A stretch of DNA of 64,000 bases from contig JAAHFU020000002.1 in the NCBI GenBank assembly GCA_010672825.2, positions 756,001 to 820,000 of the forward strand, read 5' to 3'. Of this stretch, positions 28,174 through 40,110 are shown one piece after another (position 1 is the first letter of the stretch; every line of letters starts with the position of its first letter). Source of the stretch: Leptolyngbya sp. SIO1E4. GTDB taxonomy: Bacteria; Cyanobacteriota; Cyanobacteriia; Phormidesmidales; Phormidesmidaceae. The position numbers and the translations under genes were made by a program. The notes under the pieces were generated by a model. The model was not told the DNA's origin, searched no databases, and saw nothing but the letters and a program-made list of their open reading frames with translations.

Positions 28174-30024
28174 TTACAGCTTTGTGCCACATTCCGGGCA
28201 AAATGCATGGCTGGAAGGGTTTTTAGCACCACAGCTGCTGCAATATATCAGCTCAATCGTTTGCACATCGGGCGATTTTTGCGGGAGCCCAATCATCTGG
28301 GCATTACTCTTACCAGGTGCCACCATTGGGTAGCAGTTTTCGTCCTTGCGCACACGGGCATCCATTAACACCGGGCCATCATAGGCCAACATTTCTGCAA
28401 CGCCTGCCTGTAAATCTTTGCGATCCGCAATCACCATGCCTTTGACACCATAGGCTTGAGCCAGCACCTCGAAGTCTGGCATGCCCACCTGCATATTCGA
28501 GGCCGAATAGCGCTCGCCGTAAAAGGTTTGCTGCCATTGACGCACCATCCCCTGCCAGCCGTTATTGATAATGACGGTTTTGACGTTGATGCCGTACTGG
28601 GCCAGCGTGCCTAATTCTTGCGGGTTCATCTGGAAACTGGCATCACCGCTAATACAAATCGTGACTTCATGGGCGCACCCTACCTGAACTCCCATGGCCG
28701 CAGGCAAGCCAAATCCCATGGTGCCGAGCCCAGCACTGGAGATCCAGCGGCGCGGGCCATTTTTGAGAAATTGAGCTGCCCACATTTGGTGCTGCCCAAC
28801 ATCAGTGGTGTAGAAGGCGTTAGGTGCCTGACGCCCCAGTTCAACGATAACCTCCTGGGGAGACAGGACATCGTCGTACGTAGGTACCACCAAGGGATAA
28901 TCTTGCTGCCAGCGTTGAATGCGATCGCGCCACGCTTGGGTTCGGGTCAGATCTACAGGTTTATCTTCTGCCTTTAGCCGCTGCAACAGCATCTGCAGCA
29001 CCTGTCGCACATCCCCCACGATGGGCACATTTGGCATCCGATTTTTGCCCACCTCGGCAGGGTCAATATCAATGTGAATGACCTTGGCTCGGGACGCAAA
29101 TTCATCGAGTTTGCCCGTCACGCGATCGTCAAATCGGGCCCCGACCGCAATTAATAGATCACATTCGCTGACCGCAAAGTTGGCATAGGCAGTGCCATGC
29201 ATCCCCAACATGCCAACCGCCAGGGGATGATGCTCATCAAAAGCCCCTTTTCCCATCAAGGTGGTTGTGACAGGGATCGCAAAATACTCAGCAAGCGTTT
29301 GAATCTCTTGATGCGCTGCAGCCGTAATTGCACCCCCCCCCACGTACAGCAGCGGTTGCTTTGCGGCCCTCAATAACCGAATCGCGTGACCAATCTGACG
29401 CGGATTGCCTTTGACCGTCGGCTTATATCCTGGCAAATGAACATCCCCAGGTTGCACCGGGACATAGTCAAATTCCTCCAGCCCAACATCCTTTGGGACA
29501 TCGATGAGAACCGGCCCTGGTCGCCCACTGCGAGCAATGTAGAAGGCCTCAGCAACAATCCGAGCCATATGTCGGGGATCGCGCACGACATAGGAATGCT
29601 TCACAACGGGCAAGGTAATGCCAAAAATATCCGTTTCTTGAAAGGCGTCACTGCCAATCGCAGCCCGGGTCACCTGCCCTGTAATCACCACCATTGGGAT
29701 AGAATCCATTGAGGCCGTGGCAATGCCTGTGACCAGGTTAGTTGCCCCCGGCCCCGAAGTTCCAAAACAAACGCCCACTTCTCCGGTCGCGCGCGCATAT
29801 CCGTCGGCAGCATGGGCAGCCCCCTGCTCATGCCTGACTAGAATGTGCTTTACGCCACCCGCTGCTTCAGCTTTATAAAGCTCGTCATAAATGGGGAGAA
29901 TTGCCCCGCCAGGATAGCCAAAGATGTGGCTAACGCCATGGCGCTGCAGACTATCAATTAGTGCAAATCCACCCGTAACTCGCTGAGCTGTAACCTTATC
30001 TTGTGCTTGAACAGAAGATGTCAT
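28174..30024 (-). CDS. ilvB: Acetolactate synthase large subunit with C-terminal zinc ribbon
   Basis: A thiamine-diphosphate enzyme forming acetolactate or acetohydroxybutyrate, the first common step of branched-chain amino-acid synthesis. Cofactor-activating Glu66 lies in [18 protein letters not shown]. The ThDP/Mg site is [14 protein letters not shown], and the FAD-binding middle domain is intact. After the usual end, residues 595-612 add a CxxC-x10-CxxC zinc ribbon (CSSCG ... CPECG). The small subunit (ilvN/ilvH) is not in the window. The gene is convergent with ktrB. ATG 30024 gives the normal N-terminus. Confidence 0.93.
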   Translation of the reverse strand: MTSSVQAQDKVTAQRVTGGFALIDSLQRHGVSHIFGYPGGAILPIYDELYKAEAAGGVKHILVRHEQGAAHAADGYARATGEVGVCFGTSGPGATNLVTGIATASMDSIPMVVITGQVTRAAIGSDAFQETDIFGITLPVVKHSYVVRDPRHMARIVAEAFYIARSGRPGPVLIDVPKDVGLEEFDYVPVQPGDVHLPGYKPTVKGNPRQIGHAIRLLRAAKQPLLYVGGGAITAAAHQEIQTLAEYFAIPVTTTLMGKGAFDEHHPLAVGMLGMHGTAYANFAVSECDLLIAVGARFDDRVTGKLDEFASRAKVIHIDIDPAEVGKNRMPNVPIVGDVRQVLQMLLQRLKAEDKPVDLTRTQAWRDRIQRWQQDYPLVVPTYDDVLSPQEVIVELGRQAPNAFYTTDVGQHQMWAAQFLKNGPRRWISSAGLGTMGFGLPAAMGVQVGCAHEVTICISGDASFQMNPQELGTLAQYGINVKTVIINNGWQGMVRQWQQTFYGERYSASNMQVGMPDFEVLAQAYGVKGMVIADRKDLQAGVAEMLAYDGPVLMDARVRKDENCYPMVAPGKSNAQMIGLPQKSPDVQTIELIYCSSCGAKNPSSHAFCPECGTKL

Positions 30025-30265
30025 GGGATCTTAAAAAACACGCGCGACGAATGAGCAAAGATACCGTCTTTGTTTAACTATCATGCCTTGAAAGGCGACG
30101 ATCGTCCTTAGGTTTTTCATATTACGAGATTAATCTGAATTCAATCCCTCTATTGTCATCTTCCTCCCCGGCATTTCCATCGCTGCTTTCTATCTCTTTC
30201 ATAGCTTCAGAAACGTCTCGCCTTAGCCCCTCGTTCTGTAACCGAGACGATGACAGCTCGATTGC

Positions 30266-30835
30266 TCACAGACTGACCAGCGCCTGGGGATGCTGTTTGA
30301 GGCAAGCACTCAGAAACTGTAGCGCCGTTATCGGCGGCCTCCCAGAATGCCCTACAGCCGGGAACTTCCCGACTTGCTGACCGGTTACCTGGGCTGGGCT
30401 ACACCATAGCTGTTGATGGGAAACAGGGGGATCTGCATAGAAGCTGGCTTCCCCTGCACCCAAGTAGGTAGAGGTGTGATGGGTAAAGGCATCATGGCTG
30501 ATCCGATATCTGTGATAAGGCCCAGCCATCGGGACACCCCAACCATCGAGCGCCACAACTGCAAGCACAGGCCGCCCCTGCTGGGCCCAGTGCGTGGCAA
30601 TGCTCGCTGCGGCAACACAGCCAGCGCTAAAGGCCACAAACACCAGTGGCGTTGCCGGGGCGATCGCCTGTGTCTCTAGAAATGATCTCAGGGCATAGGG
30701 CGACCAGGGGTTGCCTGACTGCACCGGAAATACCCGGCGAGATCGTTTTCCTTCTGGCAAATGCTCGTCCAACTGGCGTAAAAATTGCGTCGTCCACAAT
30801 GCAGGGTGAACCCCCGGACAAATCACCAACACCAT
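30266..30835 (-). CDS. Small alpha/beta-hydrolase-like protein
   Basis: A 189-residue protein with an N-terminal strand (MVLVICPGVHP), a nucleophile-elbow-like FSAGC segment (about 70) and a late His (AVGHSG). The arrangement suggests a compact alpha/beta hydrolase, smaller than most. No substrate can be assigned, and there is no operon partner; ilvB ends its promoter region about 240 bases away on the same strand. Confidence 0.7.
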   Translation of the reverse strand: MVLVICPGVHPALWTTQFLRQLDEHLPEGKRSRRVFPVQSGNPWSPYALRSFLETQAIAPATPLVFVAFSAGCVAAASIATHWAQQGRPVLAVVALDGWGVPMAGPYHRYRISHDAFTHHTSTYLGAGEASFYADPPVSHQQLWCSPAQVTGQQVGKFPAVGHSGRPPITALQFLSACLKQHPQALVSL

Positions 30836-31369
30836 CTAAAGCCATTCCCGCTTGCTGGGGCAGAGCAGAGTAATCGTAACACCCGTGTGACAAGAAATTG
30901 TGACAGTGAATTTAGATGTCGCTCTGTTGAGAAACGCAACCATTTCGCCTTCTCTCAAGACAAGAAAAGAGAGAGTTTTTAAAACAGAAATAGGTCGATT
31001 TAGTTTCATCTCCGATCATTATGGGGATCTTTACGGTGAAGTCTTTTAAATAAACGAGAATTGACGTCCTTAGCTGAACGCTTTCATTAGCTTTGCGATC
31101 GTGAAATCTTGAATTTATCGTCATAATGTCTTGATCCCTAGCCTTTAATCAATGGATGTGCCAAATCTTTTTTGAGCAGGTGTGTCCTCCTTGAATTTGG
31201 ATAGCCCCCTAACCGCACCTCTGATAAATCGAGATCTTGAGACAGAATCTACCTATATTACTGGCCTCGAATCCATTGGCCTCAAACCCATCATTAAGAA
31301 TAGAAGCAGCCTTCATTAAGCCCTCATCCACAACATCCGGTATCAGCGTTTGAATGGGAGTCGATAATC
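30836..31369. other. Intergenic region between divergent hydrolase and ComFB-like genes
   Basis: A stretch of 534 bases, AT-rich in its centre. A direct repeat of GTGACA (about 30887 and 30901) is seen, but in direct rather than inverted orientation, so it is not a CRP-type site. No RNA gene or small ORF is supported. Confidence 0.4.
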
Positions 31370-31726
31370 ATGACTCAAGCAATTGTTAATTTAGCCGTCC
31401 CCGTGATCACGGGCAAAGTTGATGAAGTTTTAGGCACCTACCCCGTGTCACCTTGTCAGCAGGTGTTTGCCTCAAAGACAATGCGTGAAAAGTTGATTGC
31501 CTATGTCCTCAGCCGTGTGCCTGCCCGATATGCCACTCTGGAGACAGTAAAGACTTGCTCCGCCGAGATGCCTGCCAGTTGCTTTTCTTGCGAGCAACAA
31601 ACCCAGATGGATAGGCTCATTCATCTAGGAATTGAGCATTTGATGACCCAGCAACAGACCTGGGAAACCGCGGCTCAAACGGCATCAGTGGCCAGAAATC
31701 TGTCTCCTTCAACCTGGTTTGGCTAG
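31370..31726 (+). CDS. ComFB-like (late competence development) protein
   Basis: A 118-residue protein resembling cyanobacterial ComFB-family members: MREKLIAYVLSRVPARYATLE is the core helix pair, and the C-terminus SPSTWFG is typical of this cyanobacterial group. A Cys-rich patch (CSAEMPASCFSC) lies between. A Synechocystis ComFB-family protein (CdgR) has been described as a c-di-GMP receptor, so nucleotide second-messenger sensing is a reasonable inference. It lies 143 bases before a histidine kinase gene on the same strand. Confidence 0.75.
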   Translation: MTQAIVNLAVPVITGKVDEVLGTYPVSPCQQVFASKTMREKLIAYVLSRVPARYATLETVKTCSAEMPASCFSCEQQTQMDRLIHLGIEHLMTQQQTWETAAQTASVARNLSPSTWFG

Positions 31727-31869
31727 GAACCCGCTCTTACAACGTTCGGTTCTACCCCTGACTTCGGGTGCGCCTTTCCAGTAGCCTCTAAATAGCGAGG
31801 CAAAGGATTTTTGCCAGCCGTTAGCAAACTCAACCGTTTCGCTAATGGAAGCAATGCCGGGAGGCGACT

Positions 31870-33444
31870 GTGAATACGGCACCCCAACTCAGTTTGAGTG
31901 ACATTCTACGCAATGCGGATGGTCTCGCACGCCCTTTAGATCAGCAAGGGGATCAGGCTGTCCGGAGTAAAGCGACGCTACTGGCAGCAGAGGCTGAGTG
32001 GCGAGCCGCGATCGCGGCCATTGGTTATGTGCTCAAGACCCTACCCCGCCCCACAGGGCCAGAGACAGTACCCGATATGGGGACAGACATCGGGTCAGCT
32101 CAGCACCCCCAGGGGGTAATCCTTTCAGGGCCATTACCGGTTCTGAATGAGGCTGATTTAGGGCAGCCCTTAGAGACTTGGGTCGTTACCCCCCAGCCCT
32201 TGGCAGATGCCTTAAACGGACGACACTCCCTGTTGCCCTCGTCGGCCCCTCCTGCGCAACAGCCAGCCCTGCGAACCATTCAGGCTTTACCACTCAACTT
32301 GCAGAATCCGTTACTGAAAGAGCGGTTTTGCCTGGTCATGACCCCCCCCTTCAGTGTCGGGCTGGTCTTGGGACACCCAGCCGGGGAGACACCCAGCCTT
32401 CAATATTCCTTTGACCCACAGGTGTTGCTAACGCTGTGGCAGCATATTCGAACACACATTTCGGAGACGGTTACAGACACCCTTAATGGGTTAGATAAGC
32501 AAGTGCCGCAGATCATCGCAGCACCAGACTATCGCTTAGTGACTCGGTTTACCCAAGCGCTCCTGGCTCACTTACCCCATCGCTTTAATGACGCTGCCTT
32601 AACGTGGGAAGAGCGGGGCAATGTCCGGTTAGCTCATTGGTCAGAAACCCAGCGGAAATCGGTTAGTAGCCACGGGCAACCTCCTGAGGCAACGCCGACA
32701 GCGCGAGAAGAAACGCCGCGTACGACCAGGAGACAAGATACCGAACTTCTCCAGGCCATGGCCCATGAAATTAGAACGCCATTGACCACCATTCGCACCC
32801 TGACCCGATCGCTCCTGCGCCGCAAAGATGTCTCGGCAGAGGCGCGCAAACGGTTAAGTCGTATCGATCAAGAATGCACCCAACAGATTGATCGCTTTAA
32901 CCTGATTTTCCGGGCAGTTGAGTTAGAAACCACTCACCGCGATCGCCCCCCTTCGGCCCTGACGCCCATTGCCCTGACGCAAATATTTCAGGACTCGATT
33001 CCCCGCTGGCAGCAACAGGCCCGGCGGCGGAACTTAAGTCTGGATGTGGCCTTGCCCCCAAATTTACCGCGCATTACCAGCGATCCCACGCTATTGAACG
33101 AGGTGCTGACCGGTGTTGTGGAATGGTTCACTCAATGCCTACCAGCCCAGAGCCATATTCAAATGCGCGTGATGCTGGCGGGGCATCAGCTTAAGCTTCA
33201 GTTTGAGGCCGAACCTCAAGGGGTGGCGTGCCCCCTTAACGGCAAAACCGACACGAGAAGGCAACCGTTGAAGTCGCTGGGGCAACTTCTGACGATTGCC
33301 CCTGAAACCGGCGGGCTCAGCCTAAATCTAGATGCCACCAAAAACCTTTTTCACTTTTTAGGGGGCAAACTCATCGTTCGTCAACGACCTGAACAGGGTG
33401 AGGTTCTAACCGTGTTCTTGCCCTTAGAGACGCGGGAAATTTAG
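31870..33444 (+). CDS. Histidine-kinase-like protein with degenerate ATPase domain
   Basis: A 524-residue soluble protein. Residues 1-250 form an uncharacterised sensor region with no membrane helix. A HisKA domain follows with the phospho-acceptor H299 in MAHEIRTPLTTIRTLTRSLL. The expected HATPase_c region (about 385-520) lacks a clear N-box Asn (the site reads DPTLLNEVLTGVVEWFTQ) and lacks the G1 DxGxG motif. It may therefore be unable to bind ATP normally and act as a phosphorelay partner or scaffold. The start is GTG with GGGAGG about 9 bases upstream. Confidence 0.8.
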   Translation: MNTAPQLSLSDILRNADGLARPLDQQGDQAVRSKATLLAAEAEWRAAIAAIGYVLKTLPRPTGPETVPDMGTDIGSAQHPQGVILSGPLPVLNEADLGQPLETWVVTPQPLADALNGRHSLLPSSAPPAQQPALRTIQALPLNLQNPLLKERFCLVMTPPFSVGLVLGHPAGETPSLQYSFDPQVLLTLWQHIRTHISETVTDTLNGLDKQVPQIIAAPDYRLVTRFTQALLAHLPHRFNDAALTWEERGNVRLAHWSETQRKSVSSHGQPPEATPTAREETPRTTRRQDTELLQAMAHEIRTPLTTIRTLTRSLLRRKDVSAEARKRLSRIDQECTQQIDRFNLIFRAVELETTHRDRPPSALTPIALTQIFQDSIPRWQQQARRRNLSLDVALPPNLPRITSDPTLLNEVLTGVVEWFTQCLPAQSHIQMRVMLAGHQLKLQFEAEPQGVACPLNGKTDTRRQPLKSLGQLLTIAPETGGLSLNLDATKNLFHFLGGKLIVRQRPEQGEVLTVFLPLETREI

Positions 33445-33492
33445 GTCATTGCTGGGAAAAAGGCAAGTTTGACCAAAAGCCAGCACACATCC

Positions 33493-34545
33493 TTACCGAG
33501 AAATTCGTCGCACGCGCCAGCCAGTGTAGGTCAATAACCCGGTCGCGCACACTGCATAAACGACCCCAATCCCGGCAAAGGCTAACGCAAGGCTCCCCGC
33601 CCACAGGGTTAACGCGTAGATAAACAACACGGCCCAGCGATGGGAAAGACCCGCTTTCAATAGGCGGTGATGTAAGTGTCGTTTATCAGCCACGAAGGGC
33701 GATGCCCCGCAGCGGATGCGGTCTAAGATAACCGCTGACATATCCAAAATGGGGACTGCCAAAATCAAATAGGGTAGCAGCACGGCCACTGTCGTCACAC
33801 TTTTAACCAGGCCAATCACACCAACCCCAGCCAGGGTAAAGCCCATAAAGTATGACCCCCCATCTCCCATAAAAATCTTGGCGGGGTTGAAGTTGTAGCG
33901 CAAAAAGCCCAAAGCACCCCCGGCAAGGGCCGCAGCAATGAGCGCAGCAGCGGGCTGCTGCATGAAGAGACTCACCACCAGCATAATGATGGCTGCAATG
34001 CCCGAAACCCCTGCAGCTAAGCCATCTAGGCCGTCAATCCAGTTAATGGCATTCGTCATCCCCACTAACCAAATAATCGTGACTGGAAGACTGACCCAGC
34101 CCGGCAAAGACACCAGCCCGACAAAGGGAACGGTTAAAAAATCAATACTGACACCCACATACCAGGCAATGCCGGAGATCGTGGCTTGCATCAACAGGCG
34201 GCTAGAGGCAGACAAGCCGAATAAATCGTCCAGTAGGCCAATCAAAAAGAAGGCCAAGCCCCCTAAGGTTACGCCCCAAATGGCATATTCATCGGGAGGG
34301 CTTAAGTATTGCCCGCTAGCATCAATAAACCCACCGCTCCACCAGACTGTGAGCAATGAAATCAGGGTTCCTAAAAAAATAGAAATCCCGCCTAAGCGCA
34401 CCATCGGCTGACTATGAACTTTGCGCCCCCCTGGCAAATCTACTCGACCACTTTTAAGACCAATGCGACGAACAATGGGAGTTGCGACCAGTACCACCGC
34501 ACCCGAAATTAAAAAGGCCAAGACATGATAAAGCTGAAAAGGCAT
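33493..34545 (-). CDS. Undecaprenyl-phosphate sugar-1-phosphate transferase, WecA/TagO type
   Basis: A 350-residue polytopic membrane enzyme of the MraY/WecA superfamily. It transfers a sugar-1-phosphate, probably GlcNAc-1-P, from UDP-sugar to undecaprenyl phosphate to start polysaccharide synthesis. Visible motifs are GRKVHSQPMVRLGG near the N-terminus, LLDDLFGL, NAINWIDGLDGLAAG, KIFMGDGGSYFMGF and the basic DKRHLHHRLL loop that marks the WecA/TagO branch rather than MraY itself. No other polysaccharide gene is adjacent. Confidence 0.9.
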   Translation of the reverse strand: MPFQLYHVLAFLISGAVVLVATPIVRRIGLKSGRVDLPGGRKVHSQPMVRLGGISIFLGTLISLLTVWWSGGFIDASGQYLSPPDEYAIWGVTLGGLAFFLIGLLDDLFGLSASSRLLMQATISGIAWYVGVSIDFLTVPFVGLVSLPGWVSLPVTIIWLVGMTNAINWIDGLDGLAAGVSGIAAIIMLVVSLFMQQPAAALIAAALAGGALGFLRYNFNPAKIFMGDGGSYFMGFTLAGVGVIGLVKSVTTVAVLLPYLILAVPILDMSAVILDRIRCGASPFVADKRHLHHRLLKAGLSHRWAVLFIYALTLWAGSLALAFAGIGVVYAVCATGLLTYTGWRVRRISR

Positions 34546-34997
34546 AAAGCATCCTTCAACCGCGTTGAAGTTCAGCGATCGACATCATCGAAAAATCTAT
34601 AACAGAGTTAGGGGATCCGTCATAGTCGGTAAATCCTTGAGAACCCAAACTGAACTAGATTCTCAAAGCCCAGAAAGCCTTGCAAAAATATAAAGCTCAA
34701 TGAAGGATAGGACAGATTGAGGGGGTTGTCTACTGCCACATGCCTCAAGGCAATTTAGCAGTGGGGGGACGGCAGGCAGTTTTGAGCAAAAAGATACCCG
34801 TATGATTCGAGCCAGCATAGCCAACTCAACTGCTTACACCCAATGGATACGCGCAAAATCTGCAATGACAGGAACTTTTTAGCTGAAAGTCTCAGCACCG
34901 AATAGCGGGTATAGAAATTCCCGTTTATTATCGACCCCCGAACAAACAGGGGCCTGGCAGCGCCAAGCCCCAACCGGGATCAGGACTCAGCACCGCT
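34546..34997. other. Intergenic region between glyA and the WecA-like gene
   Basis: A stretch of 452 bases containing the end of the glyA transcript and the promoter of the WecA-like gene, both on the minus strand. No known repeat, RNA gene or supported coding sequence was found. Confidence 0.4.
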
Positions 34998-36290
34998 TTA
35001 TGCCATTGCAGGCTCAGGCAACGTCAGGTGGGGATAGAGCGGAAAGCGATCGCACAACTCAGCCACCCGACAACGACAGTTTTCGGTTACGGCCTCATCC
35101 TCAGGGCGAGTTAAACGATCCGCAATGATGTCAGCAATTTCGATGAACTCAGCGGCACCCATCCCCCGTGTGGTCATTGCTGGAGACCCTAATCGCAGAC
35201 CACTGGTTACAAAGGGTGATTCGGGATCAAACGGCACGGTATTTTTGTTAGCCGTGATATTCACTTCACTCACTAGCTGATCGGCCCGTTTACCCGTGAG
35301 GTTAACAGAGCGTAGATCGACTAACACCAAATGGTTATCCGTGCCCCCCGATACGATTTTGAGTCCTCGCTGCTGTAAGCGATCGCCCAGGGCCTGGGCA
35401 TTCTCAATCACCTGAGCGGCATAGGCTTTAAAGTCGGACTGTAGCGCTTCACCAAAGGCAACAGCTTTGGCCGCAATCACGTGCTCTAAGGGGCCACCCT
35501 GGCTGCCTGGAAACACGGCTTTATCAAATTTTTTGCCCAGTTCGGGATCCCGCGTCATGATCAGGCCACCCCGAGGCCCTCGCAGGGTTTTGTGGGTGGT
35601 GGTGGTAACCACGTCACAGTGGGGAAGCGGATTGGGATGTAGCCCGGCTGCAACCAGCCCTGCAATATGGGCAATATCTGCCAGGAGATAGGCACCCACT
35701 TCGTCAGCGATCGCCCGGAACTTTTCAAACGGAATAATTCTTGGATAGGCCGAATACCCACAAATAATGAGCTTAGGCCGATGCTCTAGCGCTAAAGCAC
35801 GCAGTTGGTCAAAGTCTAGCGTCTCAGTTTCTCGATTGACGCCATACTGATAAACCTGAAACCACTTCCCAGAAACATTGACCGGTGAACCATGGGTCAA
35901 ATGCCCCCCATGGGATAAATCCATCCCCAAGATGGTATCCCCAGGTTTCAAGAGCGCCAAGAAAACCGCAAAGTTGGCCTGGGCCCCCGAATGGGGTTGC
36001 ACATTGGCATGGGCTGCCCCAAACAGCTCTTTGACACGCTCAATGGCCAGAGTTTCAACCTGGTCTATAAAGTCACAGCCCCCGTAATAGCGCTTACCGG
36101 GCAAGCCCTCAGCGTATTTGTTCGTTAGGACTGACCCCTGGGCAGCCATCACCGCTGGAGAAGCAAAATTTTCACTGGCAATTAGCTCTAAATGTTCTCG
36201 CTGCCGCTGCAATTCTCGCTGTACCATGCCCGCTACCAGCGGGTCGTTGTGCTGAAGTATTTCTAAACTTGTTTGCGTCACAACCGTCAA
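34998..36290 (-). CDS. glyA: Serine hydroxymethyltransferase
   Basis: A PLP enzyme interconverting serine and glycine with tetrahydrofolate, central to one-carbon metabolism and photorespiratory glycine handling. The 430-residue protein has the signature region [16 protein letters not shown] with the PLP lysine K234, the N-terminal [10 protein letters not shown] motif and SGAQAN at about 101-106. Length and motifs are normal. It is a single-gene unit with long flanking non-coding regions; no glycine riboswitch was recognised upstream. Confidence 0.97.
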   Translation of the reverse strand: MTVVTQTSLEILQHNDPLVAGMVQRELQRQREHLELIASENFASPAVMAAQGSVLTNKYAEGLPGKRYYGGCDFIDQVETLAIERVKELFGAAHANVQPHSGAQANFAVFLALLKPGDTILGMDLSHGGHLTHGSPVNVSGKWFQVYQYGVNRETETLDFDQLRALALEHRPKLIICGYSAYPRIIPFEKFRAIADEVGAYLLADIAHIAGLVAAGLHPNPLPHCDVVTTTTHKTLRGPRGGLIMTRDPELGKKFDKAVFPGSQGGPLEHVIAAKAVAFGEALQSDFKAYAAQVIENAQALGDRLQQRGLKIVSGGTDNHLVLVDLRSVNLTGKRADQLVSEVNITANKNTVPFDPESPFVTSGLRLGSPAMTTRGMGAAEFIEIADIIADRLTRPEDEAVTENCRCRVAELCDRFPLYPHLTLPEPAMA

Positions 36291-38346
<2,056 letters not shown>

Positions 38347-38473
38347 AGAAACCCAGCGATGATAGTCGAATTGTCCTGGGTTTACCGTATTCTGTGAAAG
38401 GAAGCCAGTCGATCACTGGCGGCCTCAAAGCGCTGTAATCTGATATGTTTCGAGTTTCCAGCTTTAGAGATTG

Positions 38474-39403
38474 ATGCTGCAATTGTCTAACTCGCCGCAG
38501 TTTAAGCAATTGGCTTCCGTGGAGGATGCCTATGAAATCTGCCGTCAGATTACAGCAGAGTATTCCAAAACATTTTATCTAGGCACCCTCCTGATGACCC
38601 CGGAGAAGCGCCGGGCTATCTGGGCGATTTATGTTTGGTGCCGCCGGACTGATGAGTTGGTGGATGGGCCTCAAGCGGCTCTGACGACGGAAGAAACCCT
38701 CGACCGTTGGGAAGAGCAACTTGAATCTCTTTTCCGAGGGCACCCCATTGATGAGACCGATGTGGCCCTGGTTGACACCCTCAATCGGTTTTCCCTAGAC
38801 ATTCAACCCTTCAAGGACATGATTGAGGGGCAGCGCATGGATCTTTACCGCTCGCGGTATGCCACCTTTGAAGAACTCGAACTCTATTGCTATCGAGTTG
38901 CGGGCACCGTCGGGTTAATGTCTACGACGGTGATGGGTATCGACTTTGAGCAGCACACAGCCCCCTGGCGACGGTATGGGCCGCTACCCAATCCAGCGAA
39001 GGAGGCTGTTGCCTTAGGGATTGCGAATCAGTTAACCAACATTCTGCGAGACGTGGGTGAAGATGCCCGTCGAAAGCGCATTTATCTACCCTTAGAAGAT
39101 TTAGCCCTGTTTGATTACACCGAAGAAGACCTCATGAATGGGGTTATCGACGATCGCTGGCGAGCTCTGATGCAATTCGAGATCCAGCGGGCCCGGAAGT
39201 TCTATCGAGAAGCACAAACCGGCATCAGTCAGTTGAGTCCTGATGCTCGCTGGCCCGTTTGGTCGGCACAGGTGCTCTACAGCAAGATTTTGAGTGTGAT
39301 TGAAGACAACGGCTACGACGTCTTCAATAAGCGAGCCTATGTGCCGACGCTCCAGAAGCTTTGGTGTCTCCCAGGAGCGCTCGTTCGCTCTCGGATGTTG
39401 TAA
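38474..39403 (+). CDS. crtB: Phytoene synthase
   Basis: Condenses two geranylgeranyl diphosphates to phytoene, the first committed carotenoid step and the substrate supplier for the upstream crtP product. Both Asp-rich Mg-diphosphate motifs are present: DELVD (in CRRTDELVDGP) and DVGED (in NILRDVGEDARRKRIYLP). I use ATG 38474; a TTG is directly before it. The length of 309 residues is normal. The dipeptidase gene begins 11 bases after the stop. Confidence 0.96.
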   Translation: MLQLSNSPQFKQLASVEDAYEICRQITAEYSKTFYLGTLLMTPEKRRAIWAIYVWCRRTDELVDGPQAALTTEETLDRWEEQLESLFRGHPIDETDVALVDTLNRFSLDIQPFKDMIEGQRMDLYRSRYATFEELELYCYRVAGTVGLMSTTVMGIDFEQHTAPWRRYGPLPNPAKEAVALGIANQLTNILRDVGEDARRKRIYLPLEDLALFDYTEEDLMNGVIDDRWRALMQFEIQRARKFYREAQTGISQLSPDARWPVWSAQVLYSKILSVIEDNGYDVFNKRAYVPTLQKLWCLPGALVRSRML

Positions 39404-39414
39404 GAGCCCTGAGC

Positions 39415-40110
39415 GTGAAGCCCTATCAAAGCATCCCCATTCATGAGTGTGGTGAGCCGCTGGTGCCGCTTCCCCTTGAACAAATCTCTGTGGTGACGCC
39501 CCATCCCTATCAGGTGCTGGGGGCTCCTTACGGCGATCGCTCCCCTTACTGGCTGAGGGCCTCGGTTGCTGCCGCACTGCTACAGGCTCAGAGTGCACTC
39601 CAACAGGTACAGCCCGGCTGGCAGATTCAAATCTTTGATGCCTATCGTCCCATTGCCGTGCAGCGGTTTATGGTAGATTATACCGCCCACGAACTGGCGC
39701 GACAGCAAGGGCAGGTGTTTGAGCAGCTTTCTGATCGCGCACAGCAGGCTATTTGGGCCGAGGTCTATCAGTTTTGGGCCTTGCCAAGCGATGACCCCAG
39801 CACCCCGCCCCCCCACAGCACAGGGGCGGCTGTCGATATCACCCTGATCGATGCAGACGGGCAACCCGTCGACATGGGCTCTCCTATTGATGAGGTCTCG
39901 CCGCGATCACATCCTGACTATTTTCAGCCGTTCTCTGATGCAATCTGCCAACGCATTCATCGCCACCGCTGCCAGTTGCGTCAGGTACTCTCAGCCGCAG
40001 GATTCAGACAACACCCAAACGAGTGGTGGCATTTCTCCCAAGGCGATCAGCTATGGGCCTGGCTGTTGAGCCAAGAAAGCGGCCAGCCCCACACCGCACG
40101 CTATGGCTAG
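39415..40110 (+). CDS. D-alanyl-D-alanine dipeptidase (M15D, VanX-like)
   Basis: A 231-residue zinc peptidase of the VanX/DdpX family. Zinc and catalytic motifs are HSTGAAVD (SxHxxGxAxD type) and EWWH, with the substrate Arg in DAYRP. It hydrolyses D-Ala-D-Ala released from peptidoglycan precursors; outside vancomycin-resistance clusters this usually means cell-wall recycling. No vanH or vanA partner is present. I chose GTG 39415, 11 bases after crtB, over a start at 39361 that would overlap crtB by 43 bases. Confidence 0.87.
   Translation: MKPYQSIPIHECGEPLVPLPLEQISVVTPHPYQVLGAPYGDRSPYWLRASVAAALLQAQSALQQVQPGWQIQIFDAYRPIAVQRFMVDYTAHELARQQGQVFEQLSDRAQQAIWAEVYQFWALPSDDPSTPPPHSTGAAVDITLIDADGQPVDMGSPIDEVSPRSHPDYFQPFSDAICQRIHRHRCQLRQVLSAAGFRQHPNEWWHFSQGDQLWAWLLSQESGQPHTARYG

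Noticed and set aside
27896-28333. Plus-strand 145-codon reading frame after ktrB
   Set aside because: It runs antisense into the conserved C-terminus of ilvB and its protein is low-complexity His/Ser/Arg-rich without recognisable domains.
30885-30910. GTGACA pair considered as a CRP-type binding site
   Set aside because: The two hexamers are in direct orientation; a CRP site needs an inverted TGTGA-N6-TCACA.
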